Below, piece after piece: positions 45,940 through 58,013 of a DNA stretch of 64,000 nt (position 1 is its first letter; every line of letters begins with the position of its first letter). Location of the stretch: contig NC_072892.1 in assembly GCF_027943255.1 (NCBI RefSeq), positions 166,162,792 to 166,226,791 of the forward strand, read 5' to 3'. The DNA is from Anastrepha obliqua. Its lineage: Eukaryota; Arthropoda; Insecta; Diptera; Tephritidae. Both the position numbers and the translations under genes were made by a program. The notes beneath the pieces were generated by a model that was given only the letters and a program-made list of their open reading frames with translations, did not search any database and was not told the origin of the DNA.

Positions 45940-47537
45940 TTTTAGTGGGTGAGGTAGTGACCGTCGTCTACTCCTTCTCTTCTAGGGAAACTCCCTTCCC
46001 TCAACTAATTTCTACATTACTTTGGGAGTGCCCAGAATGAGGTCCACGGACCAATTCCATTCACCCACGTCTGGGTTCCCCATGCTTGTAGCCAGGTTCA
46101 TGTAATAGGCTCGTCTTCTTATGTCTCTGTCTGTGAGGCTACGCTATGTTGTACTGCGTCGCGGTCTATCGTTTATCTCCGTAATAAGCGTATTTATTTA
46201 TAACCGCAGTCCAGTTATCCTCGCGTTCAAGAATTTTAGCGATCACATTGGTCGGCGCAATGTCGCCAATCTACTCCCGCAGGGCATTTGTTTCCACGAT
46301 CCATCGGTCACAACTAAAAGACGCGTGTTCGGCGTCATTGCTCGGCGCTTCGCAGTATTTCCACCTTGCCCATGCGGTATAGGTATCTCCAGCAGTATCC
46401 GTGGCCCGAGAGGGTCTGAGTCATGAAATAGCCTACTTCTCCGAAGTTCTTTTGAACTCATTTGCCGATGGTAGCAATGAGCTTCTTTGTCCATCTACCA
46501 CACGACTCAGAATCAGATCGGCTTTGCCATCGCTGCATGGCTTGGTATCTCCTTTCTGTGACGCTAGTGATGACGTATATCTGCTTGAAGTCCCACGCAT
46601 CCATTCGGGTCATGAGGTCGACGGGCTTCTCCCCGCTGATCACAAAAACTGTTGCGCCTGAAACAATGCGGTAGGCTGAAGCTATTCTGTGAGCCGCTGT
46701 TCGCTGTACAGCCTCCAGTGATTTGCGTTTGGTTTTGCGGTTTAGCGCATCTCCCCCTATTTTACAGCCGCATGGGAGTATTGCGTTTGTAGTGACTATG
46801 ATCAACCTTGTTTTACTCTGAGTTGGTCAACCGGTGTTCGCCATTAGTCTGCTCAGTATTCCTGTGATTTTCGTCGTATGTTTGACGAGCTCTGACATGG
46901 TCCTTAAGTCGAAATTGGGTTCTAAAAATGACTTGGCAATCTCGGTATCTCGCGCTGATATGATCGCTGCTATATTGGCCGCTTATCCCCCGAGGTATGT
47001 GCCTTCTGGCATTTCTATACCCAGAATCTTGTCCTAGCTCAGATTCCATAGATCGAGGTCGAGAATAGACCTTTGGGCTGCGCCAGACGTTACTGCTTTA
47101 GTTTTCTAATCATCTGGTGTGTCGTACAGAAGTACACGCTCGCTCAGGTAGCTTTGGAGTATCTTTTGCGGGTATGCAGGTTTTCGAAACTTTTCTCGCA
47201 GTACTTTTATTATGTCAGCTCATTGTATGCTATTAAAGGCGTTTCGTACATCAACCTTCGGCAGGACGATGATGCGCCTCGGGTAGGAGCGTTCGCATTG
47301 GGTGAGGTCTACGTGGTTTAACACCTTCTCTATTACGTTGAGCGTCGATCTTTCACGTCGAAATCCGTATTGCTTAACTCGCAGTCCTACTGCGCTCTCA
47401 AAAGACTCTTCTAGCCTGCGCTGTAAAAGTTTTTGCAGCAATTTTCCGGCGCTTCCCACCAAGCAAAGCAGGCGCCAACCTGGCTGTTGCGTTGGATCGC
47501 CTCTACCCTTACTGCTTAGCGACAGCTTCTGCCACAA
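45940..47537 (-). pseudogene. R1-like retrotransposon relic (copy 3)
   Basis: The longest R1-like copy. RT at 47537-47220: LSLSSKGRGDPTQQPGWRLL, GSAGKLLQKLLQRRLEESFE, VKQYGFRRERSTLNVIEKV, DVRNAFNSIQ. The YADD region is missing. The thumb and connection at 47049-46458: ISARDTEIAKSF-like, RLMANTG, then CGCKIGGDALN, LEAVQRTAAHRIASAYRIVS and GEKPVDLM. Next comes a decayed CEA...DAEHASFSCDRW knuckle near 46330, and a 3' UTR like that of 13500-13740. Frames shift several times. No 28S rDNA flank is seen. Confidence 0.8.
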
Positions 47538-48099
47538 GCCTGCCTAATACTTGGTTTTTCTATTAATATTAAATCAATATTTTTTAAGCGGCTGCTCAAA
47601 TACAGCAAAGTTTGAAATTAATGAAATATTTTGGAAATTATGAAAAAGAAAAAAAGCAGAAATTTCAGCTGTAGCATGAGTTATATAGAGAAAGATGCTA
47701 AACCATTTATTAGAGGTCGGTACGAATGAATATTTATATCGAGTCCAGCGAAAATTGTTCTTTAAAATACAATTTTTCAGATCCACAGTTCCTTCATGCC
47801 TAGTCCAGAATTTGCGATCCCGAAAAACGGGTCGGGGACGACTTTTCGAGATTAGATAACCTAACCATTATAAAGAGGATCATGGAGAGAATGGAGAGAC
47901 AGAAGCAGTGGTCAACCAGGGCTGTCATGCTAACAAAGAAGAAGAGCAGACATGGATAGACTTCAGTTTTACTAGCCGGAAGTCACTCCGGAAAAAGTTA
48001 AATGGCAAGAGTACCCCAGGTACACTAGAAATAGCACTTACGTGCCGTTTTGATACTACGAAAAAATTTAGGAAAGAAAAAACCGTATACAGCCATCCA
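47538..48099. other. No recognised gene
   Basis: Spacer between the R1-like relic and family A copy 3. Confidence 0.5.
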
Positions 48100-49320
48100 G
48101 TGCTGTTGATGTAGTGGAGGATAGAAAAGAGATCTAGGCTGGAGAATTTCTTCAAGTCATCCCCAAAGGGCACGCTAAGAAATCTCAAGCGCCTAGCCGC
48201 CAGAGCCGGACATTTGCATAGAAAGTGTAAACAGTCTCTTTCTCTGCAGGATCCCCACAGCTTCTGCAATAGGAGTTCTACGGAATTCCAAGCTTCTCCG
48301 CATTAGTACCCATCACCCAGTGACCAGTGAACACAGCAATGAGTTTGGAAATTGAATGGAGGAGATTTTCATCACCTTAAGCCTTCTGTTTATATCACCA
48401 TAGTGTTTTCGAAAAAGCGCACGATGAGACAGGCCTCCATCTGTTTTGCGCTTGTTTTAGAAAGAAATTCTGCAGTTTCCCTTTCACAACGGACAAGGGG
48501 ACACCGCTATCTGAGAAGGGGACAACTGAAACTGATTCTGTCGACTCCTACCTAGTCAGCTCATCGGCAATTTCATTTCCCAATATATTGCTTTGCCCAA
48601 GGACCCAGTTAAAAAATGTTAATGTCTCCCTCCCAATAGCGATCCCTAAGCATATTGCATGCTTGCAGGATTGCGAAGACCTCTGCTTAAAAAACGCTGC
48701 TCATTTCCGGCAGTTTAAAGAAGACCGAAATGTTGGCTGATTTAGAGAAAACCCCCGCTCACACTCTAGATTCCATCTTGGATCCGTCAGTAAAGATAGA
48801 GGTACCTATGCCCGTGCCGAGTCTCCCCGTCTTCCAGTCTTGCCTGCTCGGAAAGATAGCCCTAGCACAACCCTCGAAACCCAATTTGCGGATGGATAGA
48901 TCAGTGCGAAGTACACAAAAGGAAGGCAGATCTGATTCAAGATGATACTATGTCTTACAGGGAGTAGCCTCCAGAGGCTAATCTCCTTCACCCTAATAGC
49001 GCTCTGAGCAGCAATGGATTTGACTTGCAGATCCACGGGAAGTAAGTGCAGAATGACGTTGATAGCAGCAGTGGGACATGTTCTACAAGCACCAGTGTTG
49101 CCCACACATGCAGTTCTCTGCACTCTCCCTAGTTTAGTGGTATTGTAGCCCTTCTGAAGAGCTACTCACCAAACTAGGCAACCATATGTCAAAATTGGCA
49201 GAACCACTAAGTTGTACATCGAAAGTACGACGCTTGGCTTGATACCTGATTTTTTGCCGAACATAGATTTACAGGCGTAGAAGGCTATACTGCCCTTAGT
49301 TAGTGGAAAATTAGTTAAAC
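48100..49320 (-). pseudogene. Non-LTR ORF2 C-terminal third (family A, copy 3)
   Basis: The minus strand carries the RT end (FYACKSMFGKKSGIKPSVVL, VLPILTYGCLVW, LGRVQRTACVGNTGA), then RNase H with IFTDGSK and VF-stop-AEVFAIL; the SDSQAA block is lost because INIF runs straight into unrelated codons. The terminal domain follows: KLWGSCRERDCLHFLCKCPA, RRLRFLSVPF and LHYINSTGWL near 48100. The usual stop after TGWL is missing, so the frame runs on. Breaks exclude activity. Confidence 0.82.
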
Positions 49321-51188
49321 TTAAATTTTAGAAATTAAATTTCAACAGTTATAATCACAAGCGAGTGCGTTGGCGCTCCTGTCGACTGGTGTAATTACTC
49401 CAAAAATGCGCTTTGTCTCTCAGATTAGATGCTGCCAGTCAGAACAACTCAATTAGTGAAAATTCGAGAAAAGTTGCCTGCAATTAAAAAGGTGCAACTA
49501 AATTAGGTTATCTTCCTTTTGTGTACATCTGCCATCTCATTCACACATTTATAGTTTTAATAGCTTTTTCATGTTCTTGCATTTTACTTCGTGCCCCACG
49601 CCCCACGCTTTGCTGCTGTTGTAAAATACACTTCACGCGACTCTATTTTCTTGTCTACTGGCAAAGTACTAACTGGAACAAAAGACAAAAAAAGAGAATA
49701 AGAAACAAAAAACACTTTTATCTGCAAAAATGCTACTTTGCCCTTAGCTATAATTGCAACTTAAGTTAACAGCGCAAGCGCAAACAACAAAAACAATAAG
49801 AGCAGTGCAGCAGGTGCAGCGCAGTTTTCCTCTTTTTGTTCACTTAAAATTTTTGTTATACAAACATACAGACATTACTACTAATATATGATCGTATATA
49901 TGCATCTGTGTGTGTGTGTGTATGTGCGTGTGGGTGTGAGTGTGCGTGTGCATGCTCGTGCAAGTCTAAGTGCCACTATTCTCACGCACACCTTTTTAAT
50001 TTTATCAACCGTAATTGACATCACCGAAGGTGTAGAAATTCAAGAGAGTGTTGCAAATTAATTGTGTTGCAAGCAAGCAAGCGAGCAAAGTCATACTTGC
50101 CACGACATTTTGAAAGTCATGAAATTAAGCTGCGATGTCAGCGCTGGCGGGGTTAAAGCTGGAAAGTTGTACGCGCGCACACGCCGCCTCCGACCACACC
50201 CCGTTCACCTTAAGGCTGTGGCGGCAATAATGAAAATGTCAGTGCTTAATAATAGTCGCAGTGTAGAGGTGCTGCAATAATTTGTCAAATTGCAATAAAA
50301 TGTTGCAAAAGTGACAGCTGCCACAATTATATACCTGCCGCAACTGGCGTGCTTGTAACGCTGGCTTTTATACAGTGGTCGTTTGACTCTGTATTTTGTT
50401 GCAGCAACAAAGTCTCGTAGATGCAGGCAAGAAAATGGAGACACTAAAAAGCGCCAAAGTTAAATTAACTGGCTTCGGGGAAAGAGCTAACAATTATTGC
50501 TGCTCAGGTAGCAAGCGGCGCTGGAATAAGATACTCACATACATACACACATACATACATACACGCATACCGACAAACTTTGATAGACAGATAAATACTG
50601 GTGCGTGTGACATCAGGCGGCGCTGTTAAATGTTTCTCTATTCGTAAGAGGTAACAAAAACACTATCCATAACGAAGCATAAACATTTGAAATAAACATT
50701 TCCCAGTTGAATTTACAAGGTGTATCTATTAAGCTGTGGAACTGCTGCTGTTAAGGGCTTTGTTTTACTTTTACGCATTTGCACATTTTTTAATAAGCAC
50801 AGCTGCCGCGCAATGGGAATTTTTCGACCAATTTCGTTCAAAAGTCCTGGTGAAGTCAATTTTTTACCGATTTGAACTTCATTTCTTTTTTGTAATGTTC
50901 GTAAATGCTCCAAAGTCATTGAACACGTTTTTGGGCTCATTTTTTTTTTTTTATTAACTCAAAATACGCCCTTGAATAGAGGTATTATTATGAAAAATTT
51001 CGAAAACTCTAAAAACAAAAAAATTTATGTATTCAAATTCGGTTTGGTATTTCTTTTAAGTATTTAGTTGCAACGAAAACTAAAACAAAGCTCGCCAAAT
51101 TTTCATCAAAATCTCTAAATTTTTAATTATAATTTTTATTTAACCTTCAGTAGCCTATTAAATATTAGTAGTGTAAATTTCAAGTCGC
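49321..51188. other. No recognised gene; TG microsatellite
   Basis: Includes a TG/CG-type microsatellite at about 49905-49955 and CATA repeats near 50540-50570. A clean 75-codon minus frame at 50713-50940 is next to a poly(A/T) run but matches nothing I know. Confidence 0.5.
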
Positions 51189-51192
51189 TTAA

Positions 51193-51922
51193 GGGGGGGG
51201 GGGGGGGGGGGGGGGGGTTTAGGGATAAAAATCGATTTTTTTTGCATGTTATTGTAGTAAAATATTTCAAAAATACCGTGTTAAAATTTTAAGTCAATCC
51301 GAGCAAAACGTTTTAAGTTATAGAGCATAAAGCCGAGCCGCCTCAAACATCTGTCGAGACGCAGCAGACTTTAAACACGGTTTTCTCGAACCTTTTTTTT
51401 AAAGTGCGTAGTCATTGGCATTTGAAAACTACTCAACCGATCCTTTTGAAATTTTGCACACATATTTTACATATAAAAAACGTTCCCCCAACGTTTTTTT
51501 TCGCCATTTTTTTTTTTTATATTAAGGTGGTTTTACACCTACAAAATGGCGGCATTTTTTCGTCAAAAATCACTTTTTACTTCAAACGACTACCAAATGG
51601 CTGAAAATGAAAATAAATCGTCAAAATAAACGTTAGGGGGAAGTTTAACTCATACTTTAACTAAATTATTCGATTTTTTTGATTTCAGATGATTCTACGC
51701 TGAGATATGCTGACTACTGCAAAATGTATTTTTGAAAAGACGTCTACGTAAATATGCTCTCATTCGCTCATTTTGCAATATTTTTACATGAAAATTTTAT
51801 CAAATATTCTTGAAATGTTACTTTATAATATGCAACAACTTTTAATAAACTAACTTGAACCGTTTCACTACAATAAATTCATAAAAAATGTGTTTTTTTA
51901 AGCGTTTATCCCTTACCCCCCC
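51193..51922. mobile_element. TTAA-flanked MITE with poly(G) terminus
   Basis: A 730-bp element flanked by TTAA (51189-51192 and 51923-51926). The left end is a run of 25 G (51193-51217) followed by TTTAGGGATAAA; the right end, complemented, is G7 followed by TAAGGGATAAAC. No coding capacity. TTAA duplications suggest mobilisation by a piggyBac-type transposase, which is inference. Confidence 0.75.
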
Positions 51923-51926
51923 TTAA

Positions 51927-52262
51927 ACTTTTCGTTGATTTTTGATAATTATTTTGCTGATGATGTTTCAAATTTTCTGCTAATGAAAAAAAAGTCGTGC
52001 ATTCGTTATATACAGACCTTCACGGAAAAGAATTACCAAAAATTAACGAGAGATCTACTTCAAACGTGAAATTTCGAATCTCCAGGTATCTTCTCCTAGT
52101 TTTGCTGTGCGTCTTGACGTTATTCCATAAATGGGGGGACGTCAGTTTTAAGTCGGCCCCGAACAGCAAATGGTTTTTCATTAGGACGTTTGCCATTGCA
52201 GAGGCGATTGCCACGCAGCTCGAACCTAGTAATATAAAAGCAGAATTTAGAATTGAATAAGC
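51927..52262. other. No recognised gene
   Basis: An 87-codon plus frame (51997-52260) is present, but neither strand gives a recognisable protein. Confidence 0.4.
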
Positions 52263-53226
52263 ATTTTTCAGTAAAAAATGGGGACTCAAGCCACAGGTCG
52301 TGCTGCGGATGTACAATGCAGTAGTTTTACCAATTTTAACGGAGCAGAGGTTTTTTTCAAAGTCAGCCAACGTATCTATCTCCTTTCAACTGCCGAAACT
52401 GCTAGTGTTTTTCAAGCAGAAGTCTTTGCGACCTTGTAGGCATGCAAAATGCTTAAGGAACGCGGGAACGAAGGAGATATTAACATTTTCTCCGATAGTC
52501 AAGCCGCGATTAAGGCTCTGTCGACGCCATGGTGCAGAACGAAATTAGTAAACTCCTGTAAAGAAGAAATCAAATCTCTTGGGTGCGCAGGTAACATGTC
52601 TCTGATCTGGGTTCCAGGAGATAGAAACATAGGAACATAGGGCTTGAGCAGGAAGGGGACTGAATTGGTCTAAGAGACCTCCTACCCGGTCATCTGCATC
52701 CCCTTGACAGTTGTTAAAGGGGAACTGCGCAAATTATTTCTCAGAAAAGCGCAGAAAAGATGGAGCTCCATTTCTTCATGTGCTACTTCGAAAACCCTTT
52801 GACCCCAATACGATATACGAAGGACTCAGAAAGTTCTTTGGACTCATCTCCATTCAATTTCCAAAATCGTAGCTGTATTTACCGGTGACTGGACGATAGG
52901 CACACACGCGAAATAGCTAGGGTTACCATTTAACCCCCACTGTAGAAGCTGTGGGGACCTTTCAGAGAAGGACAGTGTAGAGCATTTTCTTTGTAAATGT
53001 CCGGGTTTGGCAGCTAGACGACTAAGGTCATTGGGCGCTCCTTTCTTCGACAGTCTGGGGGAGTTCGCTAACCGAAATGCAATCAATCTCCTCCATTATA
53101 TCAACAGCTCTGGCTGGCTATAGATATCAACCTTTTGGAGGTCTCATAATGCTATTAGAACGGCGCTTCAGTGATACTTGAAGAGTGCCAGGTGCACTTC
53201 AACCATTTCACCTACCTACCTACCTA
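52263..53226 (+). pseudogene. Non-LTR ORF2 3' part with UTR (family A, copy 4)
   Basis: Begins in the RT thumb (FFSKKWGLKPQVVLRMYNAV, VLPILT) and then jumps by deletion into RNase H past the TDGS block: KTASVFQAEVFATL, INIFSDSQAAIKAL, LIWVPGDRNIGT (GH altered to GD). The C-terminal domain is shifted several times (CKVSGF-type knuckle, SSGWL near 53115-53120). The 3' UTR ends in CCTACCTACCTACCTAA (about 53210-53226). This copy fixes the family A 3' end and shows where copy 1 lost a base. Confidence 0.82.
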
Positions 53227-53249
53227 AGCGTGAAGATTACATGACTTAC

Positions 53250-53402
53250 CTGTTTTTCAGTCGAACCCTCTGTTACACTAGAGCCTCTAAATTGACTGTT
53301 AAGCTGATATATTAGGTCCTCAGCCAAACCTGAAGTTAATTGGAGTTTTCGGAATTTCCCTGCAGCCAAATGAAAGCGTTGTCCACATCTCAGAGCAAGC
53401 AT
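53250..53402 (-). other. Candidate first coding exon of a host gene
   Basis: From an ATG at 53402 the minus frame runs 51 codons to CAG followed by a consensus donor GTAAGT (53249-53244), in phase 0. The first 26 residues (MLALRCGQRFHLAAGKFRKL and on) contain five Arg/Lys, a His and no acidic residue, as in mitochondrial presequences. The rest reads LAEDLIYQLNSQFRGSS and ends TEKQ. No acceptor exon could be found downstream. The retrotransposon tail at 53226 lies only 18 bp inside the proposed intron. That this is a real gene is inference. Confidence 0.35.
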
Positions 53403-55179
53403 CGATTTACTGTTCTGAGGGCCCGCTGCCTCCTCTCCACGCGATAAATCTTAAGCCAAATACTCAGCCGTTTTTTTAATAAATTTTTGTTAATGTAATT
53501 TGAACATTTTTATTCAAACTACTAATTTTTGTTTTCTCATTTAATTTAACTACACCAAAACTGTTGTTGAGTTTGCATTAATCGACTTGCAAACCAAAAT
53601 AGCGAATTTTCTTATCGATTTTTCTCATAAAATGGGTTACCGAATAGAAAAGCTGTAAATTTTTGCTTAAGGAAAAATAACAATGCGAATATCTTTAAAA
53701 TATGTTAGTGAATTCCGCTATAGAACAGATCACAACTTCCTCCACTACTCCATTCATTCTACATCCGCTCGAAGCCGCAATTGTGTGTGCGATGCATAGG
53801 AGCAACATTTAAAATAAATCGAACTAATTGACTCTGCTCACTGACCTCATTTCACTTGCTTATAAACCAAATATATATCAAGCCTGCTGCAAGTAGTTCG
53901 CGCACAATTGGCAACCCTAGCTGCTCATAAATCAGGCGTTACAAATTGCGATTAGTTTGCTTAAGCATCTAATTAATTTCCAAACACCTTGCAAGTACCG
54001 CCCGTCACTCGATCTGGGGCAATAAAATTTTCAACGAGCGCCCTAGAAATCTACGTACTCGCAATATGTATTTCATGTAATGCTTCACTGCGCTGTTATA
54101 GCAAACAAATATACGCAGTAAATTTATTTTCGTATATTGGCCCATTGGTGTGTGCGTGTGTGTGCGTGCGCCACTTTAACGACGTGATGGATTTGCGAAA
54201 CACTACCGCGAGCTAAACTGCAATGAAACGAAGTGTGTCTTAGTGTGCGGCGCAAAGGCGACGGAGCGCAAAGCTCAAATGAGTTTCTCTTACTTAGCTG
54301 GAATTCAATTGAAGATTAGTGCAAAGCTGCCGGTGCCGGTGCCAGTGTCAGGAAAGGCAGCGCGCGCACACAACCAGCCAGACACGTACAGAAATGTATT
54401 CAGAAAAATACTAGGAAAACAAAGAAAAGCATATTTGTATTTGTGTAGCGCTTGAATATGTTTTCTTTGCTTTGGTTTGTCTTATCTTTCCTATTTCTTA
54501 CATTGCTTATTTTATATCCTACTTTTATATAAAATTATTAAATTTATTTATTTATTTATTTTATTAAATTTTTTTAAGTTTTCAGTCACTTAATCTTTTT
54601 TTATTATTTTTGAATTGCTTTTCTAGAATAAACAGACTTTCGATACTTTTTATTTTTTTTATTTTTTCCTTTACTCTGAAGTGAGACTTGGATTTTCGTC
54701 CGCTTTAGTTGCTTTCGTTTATGAACGGAAGTCGAGATATTTTATTATTTCTGTTATTTAAGCCGGAAGCAAATGCGCGTACATCCGTGCATATAAAAAG
54801 CATCGCCTAGTGGGTGTATTTAGCTGCTGGAATTTCTAACGGTATATCCGTTAGCTACCTTGAGTGCCATCGCTTAAAATACCGTTGTGGCAGTTATAAA
54901 GCTTTAAGGTGATATGGGGTCTTACCGTTGTTTACGGCTTTAAAAGTGTTTAAGTAGATTTTCGTTTAGTTTTTTTACTATCTTTGGAGTTAGTATTATT
55001 GCGCACCAAGTGAAAGAAAAAAAAAAACAAATATAAATAATACAAAATTTTAAAAAAAGTATTTGCTTAACTCATTATGTGGTAAGAAATTATAAAAGAG
55101 AAATAGTTGTGGAACTTAGAACCGCTAAAGGTAAAAATTTGTTTGCATTGTTTTGAAGTCTCCCTAACTGAGATCTTCA
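53403..55179. other. No recognised gene; possible 5' flank of candidate exon
   Basis: AT-rich DNA with a GT run near 54150-54170. If the exon at 53250-53402 is real, its 5' UTR and promoter would lie at about 53403-53900, but no core promoter motif stands out. Confidence 0.4.
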
Positions 55180-57240
55180 AAAACCCCTTTAATCCTCAAA
55201 AAACTCCTCCATAAGCTGCAATTTGCTTACCAAAAAGGGAAATCCACAGTCACAACACTGCACACACTCGTTGTCAATATAGAAAAGGCTCTAAATCAAA
55301 AAGAAATAGCCCTCTGTTCCTTTATGGACATAGAGGGAGCCTTCAACAATGCAAGTTACAAATCCATGGAAACAGCACTCGAGAAAAGAGGTGCAAACCC
55401 TATACTAACACATTGGATAAGCCAAATGCTTAATCAGAGGATTATTAAAGCCTCGTTAGGCCAAGCTGAGCTTAATGTAACAACCGTAAAGGGATGCCCG
55501 CAAGGAGGAGTTCTTTCCCCACTGCTATGGTCCGTACTAGTTGATGACTTGGTGCAGCACCTAAACGATAAGGGATTTATAACCATTGGTTATGCAGATG
55601 ACATATCTGTTATAATAAAAGGCAATCATAAAAGGACACTAACAGACTTAATGCAAAATGCCTTGAACGAACATGGGAATGGTGTAAAAAGGAGAGGCTG
55701 TCGCTCAACCCTAACAAAACCACAATAATGCCCTTCACAAGAAAAAGAAAGTTGGAGTTTGCTATATTGAAAATAAATGAAACAGTGATAGAACTAAAGG
55801 AAGAGGTCAAATATCTAGATTTAACCTTAGATAAAAAACTTGGGAGTCACATATAAATAATATAACAAAAAAAGCTTTGAAATCTTTGTGGAAAACCAAA
55901 CTATTACTAGGGAGATCCTGGGGCCTCAGCCCTAGTCTGGCCCTCTGGATATACACCCAAATGGTTAGACCAATCATACTGTATGGGGCACTAGTATGGT
56001 GGAGCAAATCTATCCAAGAAGCAGCGATAACCAAACTGGGAAAAGTACAAAGGCTTGCTTGCCTTTGCATCACAGGGGCTATGCCCAACAGCTGGCATGG
56101 AAGCACTCCTAAATCTCCCACCACTTCATATAGCAATCCAAGAGGAAGCAGCCACGCAAGCACTCATGCTACACATGAGAGAAAATTTCAAATTAGGCAA
56201 CCTCACTGGCCACCTAAGTACCCTAAATAAAGTCAAAAACACTATAAGCATGGCTCAAGTTTCAGACCACATTGACCCAACCCTCTGTTTCACAAAAGCA
56301 TACACAGTTACCTTTCCTGAGAGGATCGAGTGGAAAACAAACCCACAATGGATGAATGATGATTCACCAAAATGGTACATTGATGGATCAAAAACACCTT
56401 ATGCTGTAGGAGCAGGAATAGTAGGGCCCAGAATCCACAAATCATTCACTCTCACCAGGGACAACAGCATCTTCCAAGCGGAGTTATACGCAATAATGGA
56501 AGCCGCAAACATCATGCAACGTAGAAACCACAAGAGAGTAAAGATTAGAATACTCTCGGACAGCCAATCAGTTCTAAAAACCTTAGATAGCTATACCTTC
56601 AACTCAAAAACTATCTTAGAATGCCACAAGGCACTCAATAACCTGGTATCCAAAAACAATGTCTCATTAATTTGGGTACCAGAACATGAGGGATATGACG
56701 GCAATGAAAAGGCAGAAAAGCCAAAAAAGGGGCAGATGTAAATTTCATCGGACCTAGTCCCATGCTTGGATTTAACTAAAACAGCCTAAAACAAAAAGTA
56801 AACTACTGGGCCAAAACTCTAATAAATCAGCATTGGAACAACGTAGAGGGTCTTAGACACTCCAAAAAGTTCTTAAGTTTCAATGTTAAAAAAGCTAACA
56901 TGGCCCCCTCGCTAAACAAAAAGAGCATTCGCACTCTCACAGGCGCCTTCACGGCTCACTTCACCTGCAACAAACACTTACATAAATTGGGCATAACTAG
57001 CACCAGCACCTGCAGGTTTTGCTGCGAAGATAAGGAGTCTATAGAACATCTCATCATCGAATGTCCGGGGTTGACGCATAGAAGGAAAAGATTTTTAAAC
57101 AAGTTCATTCTTATAGATGAAGACCTTCAATCACTCCCTCAGAAGGAGCTGGTACACTTCATAAGCATACTTAACAGTTAATAGACAGCATAGGGTGCAC
57201 AATAGATCAATATGGTCACAGTGCTAAAGGCCCATACCAT
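55180..57240 (+). mobile_element. Non-LTR retrotransposon, RT to 3' UTR (family F)
   Basis: A 5'-truncated LOA/I-group element starting in the RT fingers (HKLQFAYQKGKST) and ending with a short 3' UTR after the TAA at 57179-57181. Confidence 0.85.
55195..57181 (+). pseudogene. ORF2 polyprotein relic of family F
   Basis: RT: LCSFMDIEGAFNNASYK, TVKGCPQGGVLSPLLW, IGYADDISVI (catalytic Asp pair present), then after a shift KERLSLNPNKTTIM, KYLDLTLDKKLG, IYTQMVRPIILYGALVWW. RNase H (56055-56738): WYIDGSK, FQAELYAIMEA, RILSDSQSVLK, LIWVPEHEG and GNEKAEKPK, so the first three catalytic residues remain but the last Asp is Glu and GH is EH. The C-terminal domain (56900-57181) has CRFCCEDKESIEHLIIECPG and LPQKELVHFISIL. 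Three or four frameshifts and the RNase H changes imply a dead copy, though it is better preserved than families C and E. Confidence 0.88.
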
Positions 57241-57499
57241 AACCCTTTACTACCGTTAACTGAGATCTTGAGAGGAAGCTGATCTAAATTAGTTGACAAA
57301 AAAATGATGTAAATCTACATTCACCATTAATATTTTCTATAATAAAAAAGTCTATAATAAAATTGATTTATGTAAAGGCTTTTCCAATAATAAGTGTTAT
57401 TTTGAATAGCCCGCTATTTCAGTAGACGTCACTTTTGAAGCTGCCATCTTTTGATATTTGACAAGTAGAAACTACGCCATTAATAAAACTGGAACGATA

Positions 57500-58013
57500 C
57501 TCGCTTAAACAACGCAATGAAATTTTTAAAATTCACTATAAAAATGGTGAAAATTTGGCAGAGACGGTTCGTAAAACTCGAACATTTTTGGGTCATCGTG
57601 AAGCACCTTGTCGACCCCAATATAGAAATCGTTGAAAAAATTCGAGCTGTTGGGGCAAGTTAGTGATGTGAAGAATAAAACCCGTACACGACGCTCAAGA
57701 ACAGCCGAAAATATTGCTGTTGTAGCCGAAAGTGTTGAAGAAAACCCAGGTTTGTCCATTTGTCCATTCCTCATCGTTCTTTTGAATTAGGCATTCCACA
57801 AACGTCATTACACCATACTTTGCATAAAAATTTGGGTCTTAAGGCTTATAAAGTCCAGTAAAAACAAGAACTGAAGCCGGCCGATCATTAACGTCGTGTC
57901 TTTGCTGATTGGGTGGTTGAAATGCATGAAAATGATCCGGAACTCCATCGAAAAATCATCCTGAGTCATGAGGCCCAGAAAATCAAAATTGCCGGACCTG
58001 GGGCTCAGAAAAT
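57500..58013 (+). pseudogene. mariner transposase N-terminal half
   Basis: The plus strand reads LKQRNEIFKIHYKNGENLA, ETVRKTRTFLGHREAPCRPT, SDVKNKTRTRRSRTAENIA, VAESVEENPGLSI and, across shifts, FELGIPQTSLHHTLHKNLGL, KPADH, VFADWVVEMHENDPELHRK and IILSHEA. The last motif is the first catalytic block (FSDEAHF), with the Asp changed to His. NCRTWGSENL follows and then the match stops. 5' flanking sequence from about 57400 probably belongs to the element. No terminal repeats identified. Confidence 0.85.

Noticed and set aside
50713..50940. 75-codon minus frame starting MSPKTCSMTLEH
   Set aside because: Clean but short, next to homopolymer DNA, with no recognisable family or splice context. Left uncalled.
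52020..52370. 116-codon minus frame
   Set aside because: Partly antisense to family A copy 4, with no recognisable domain.
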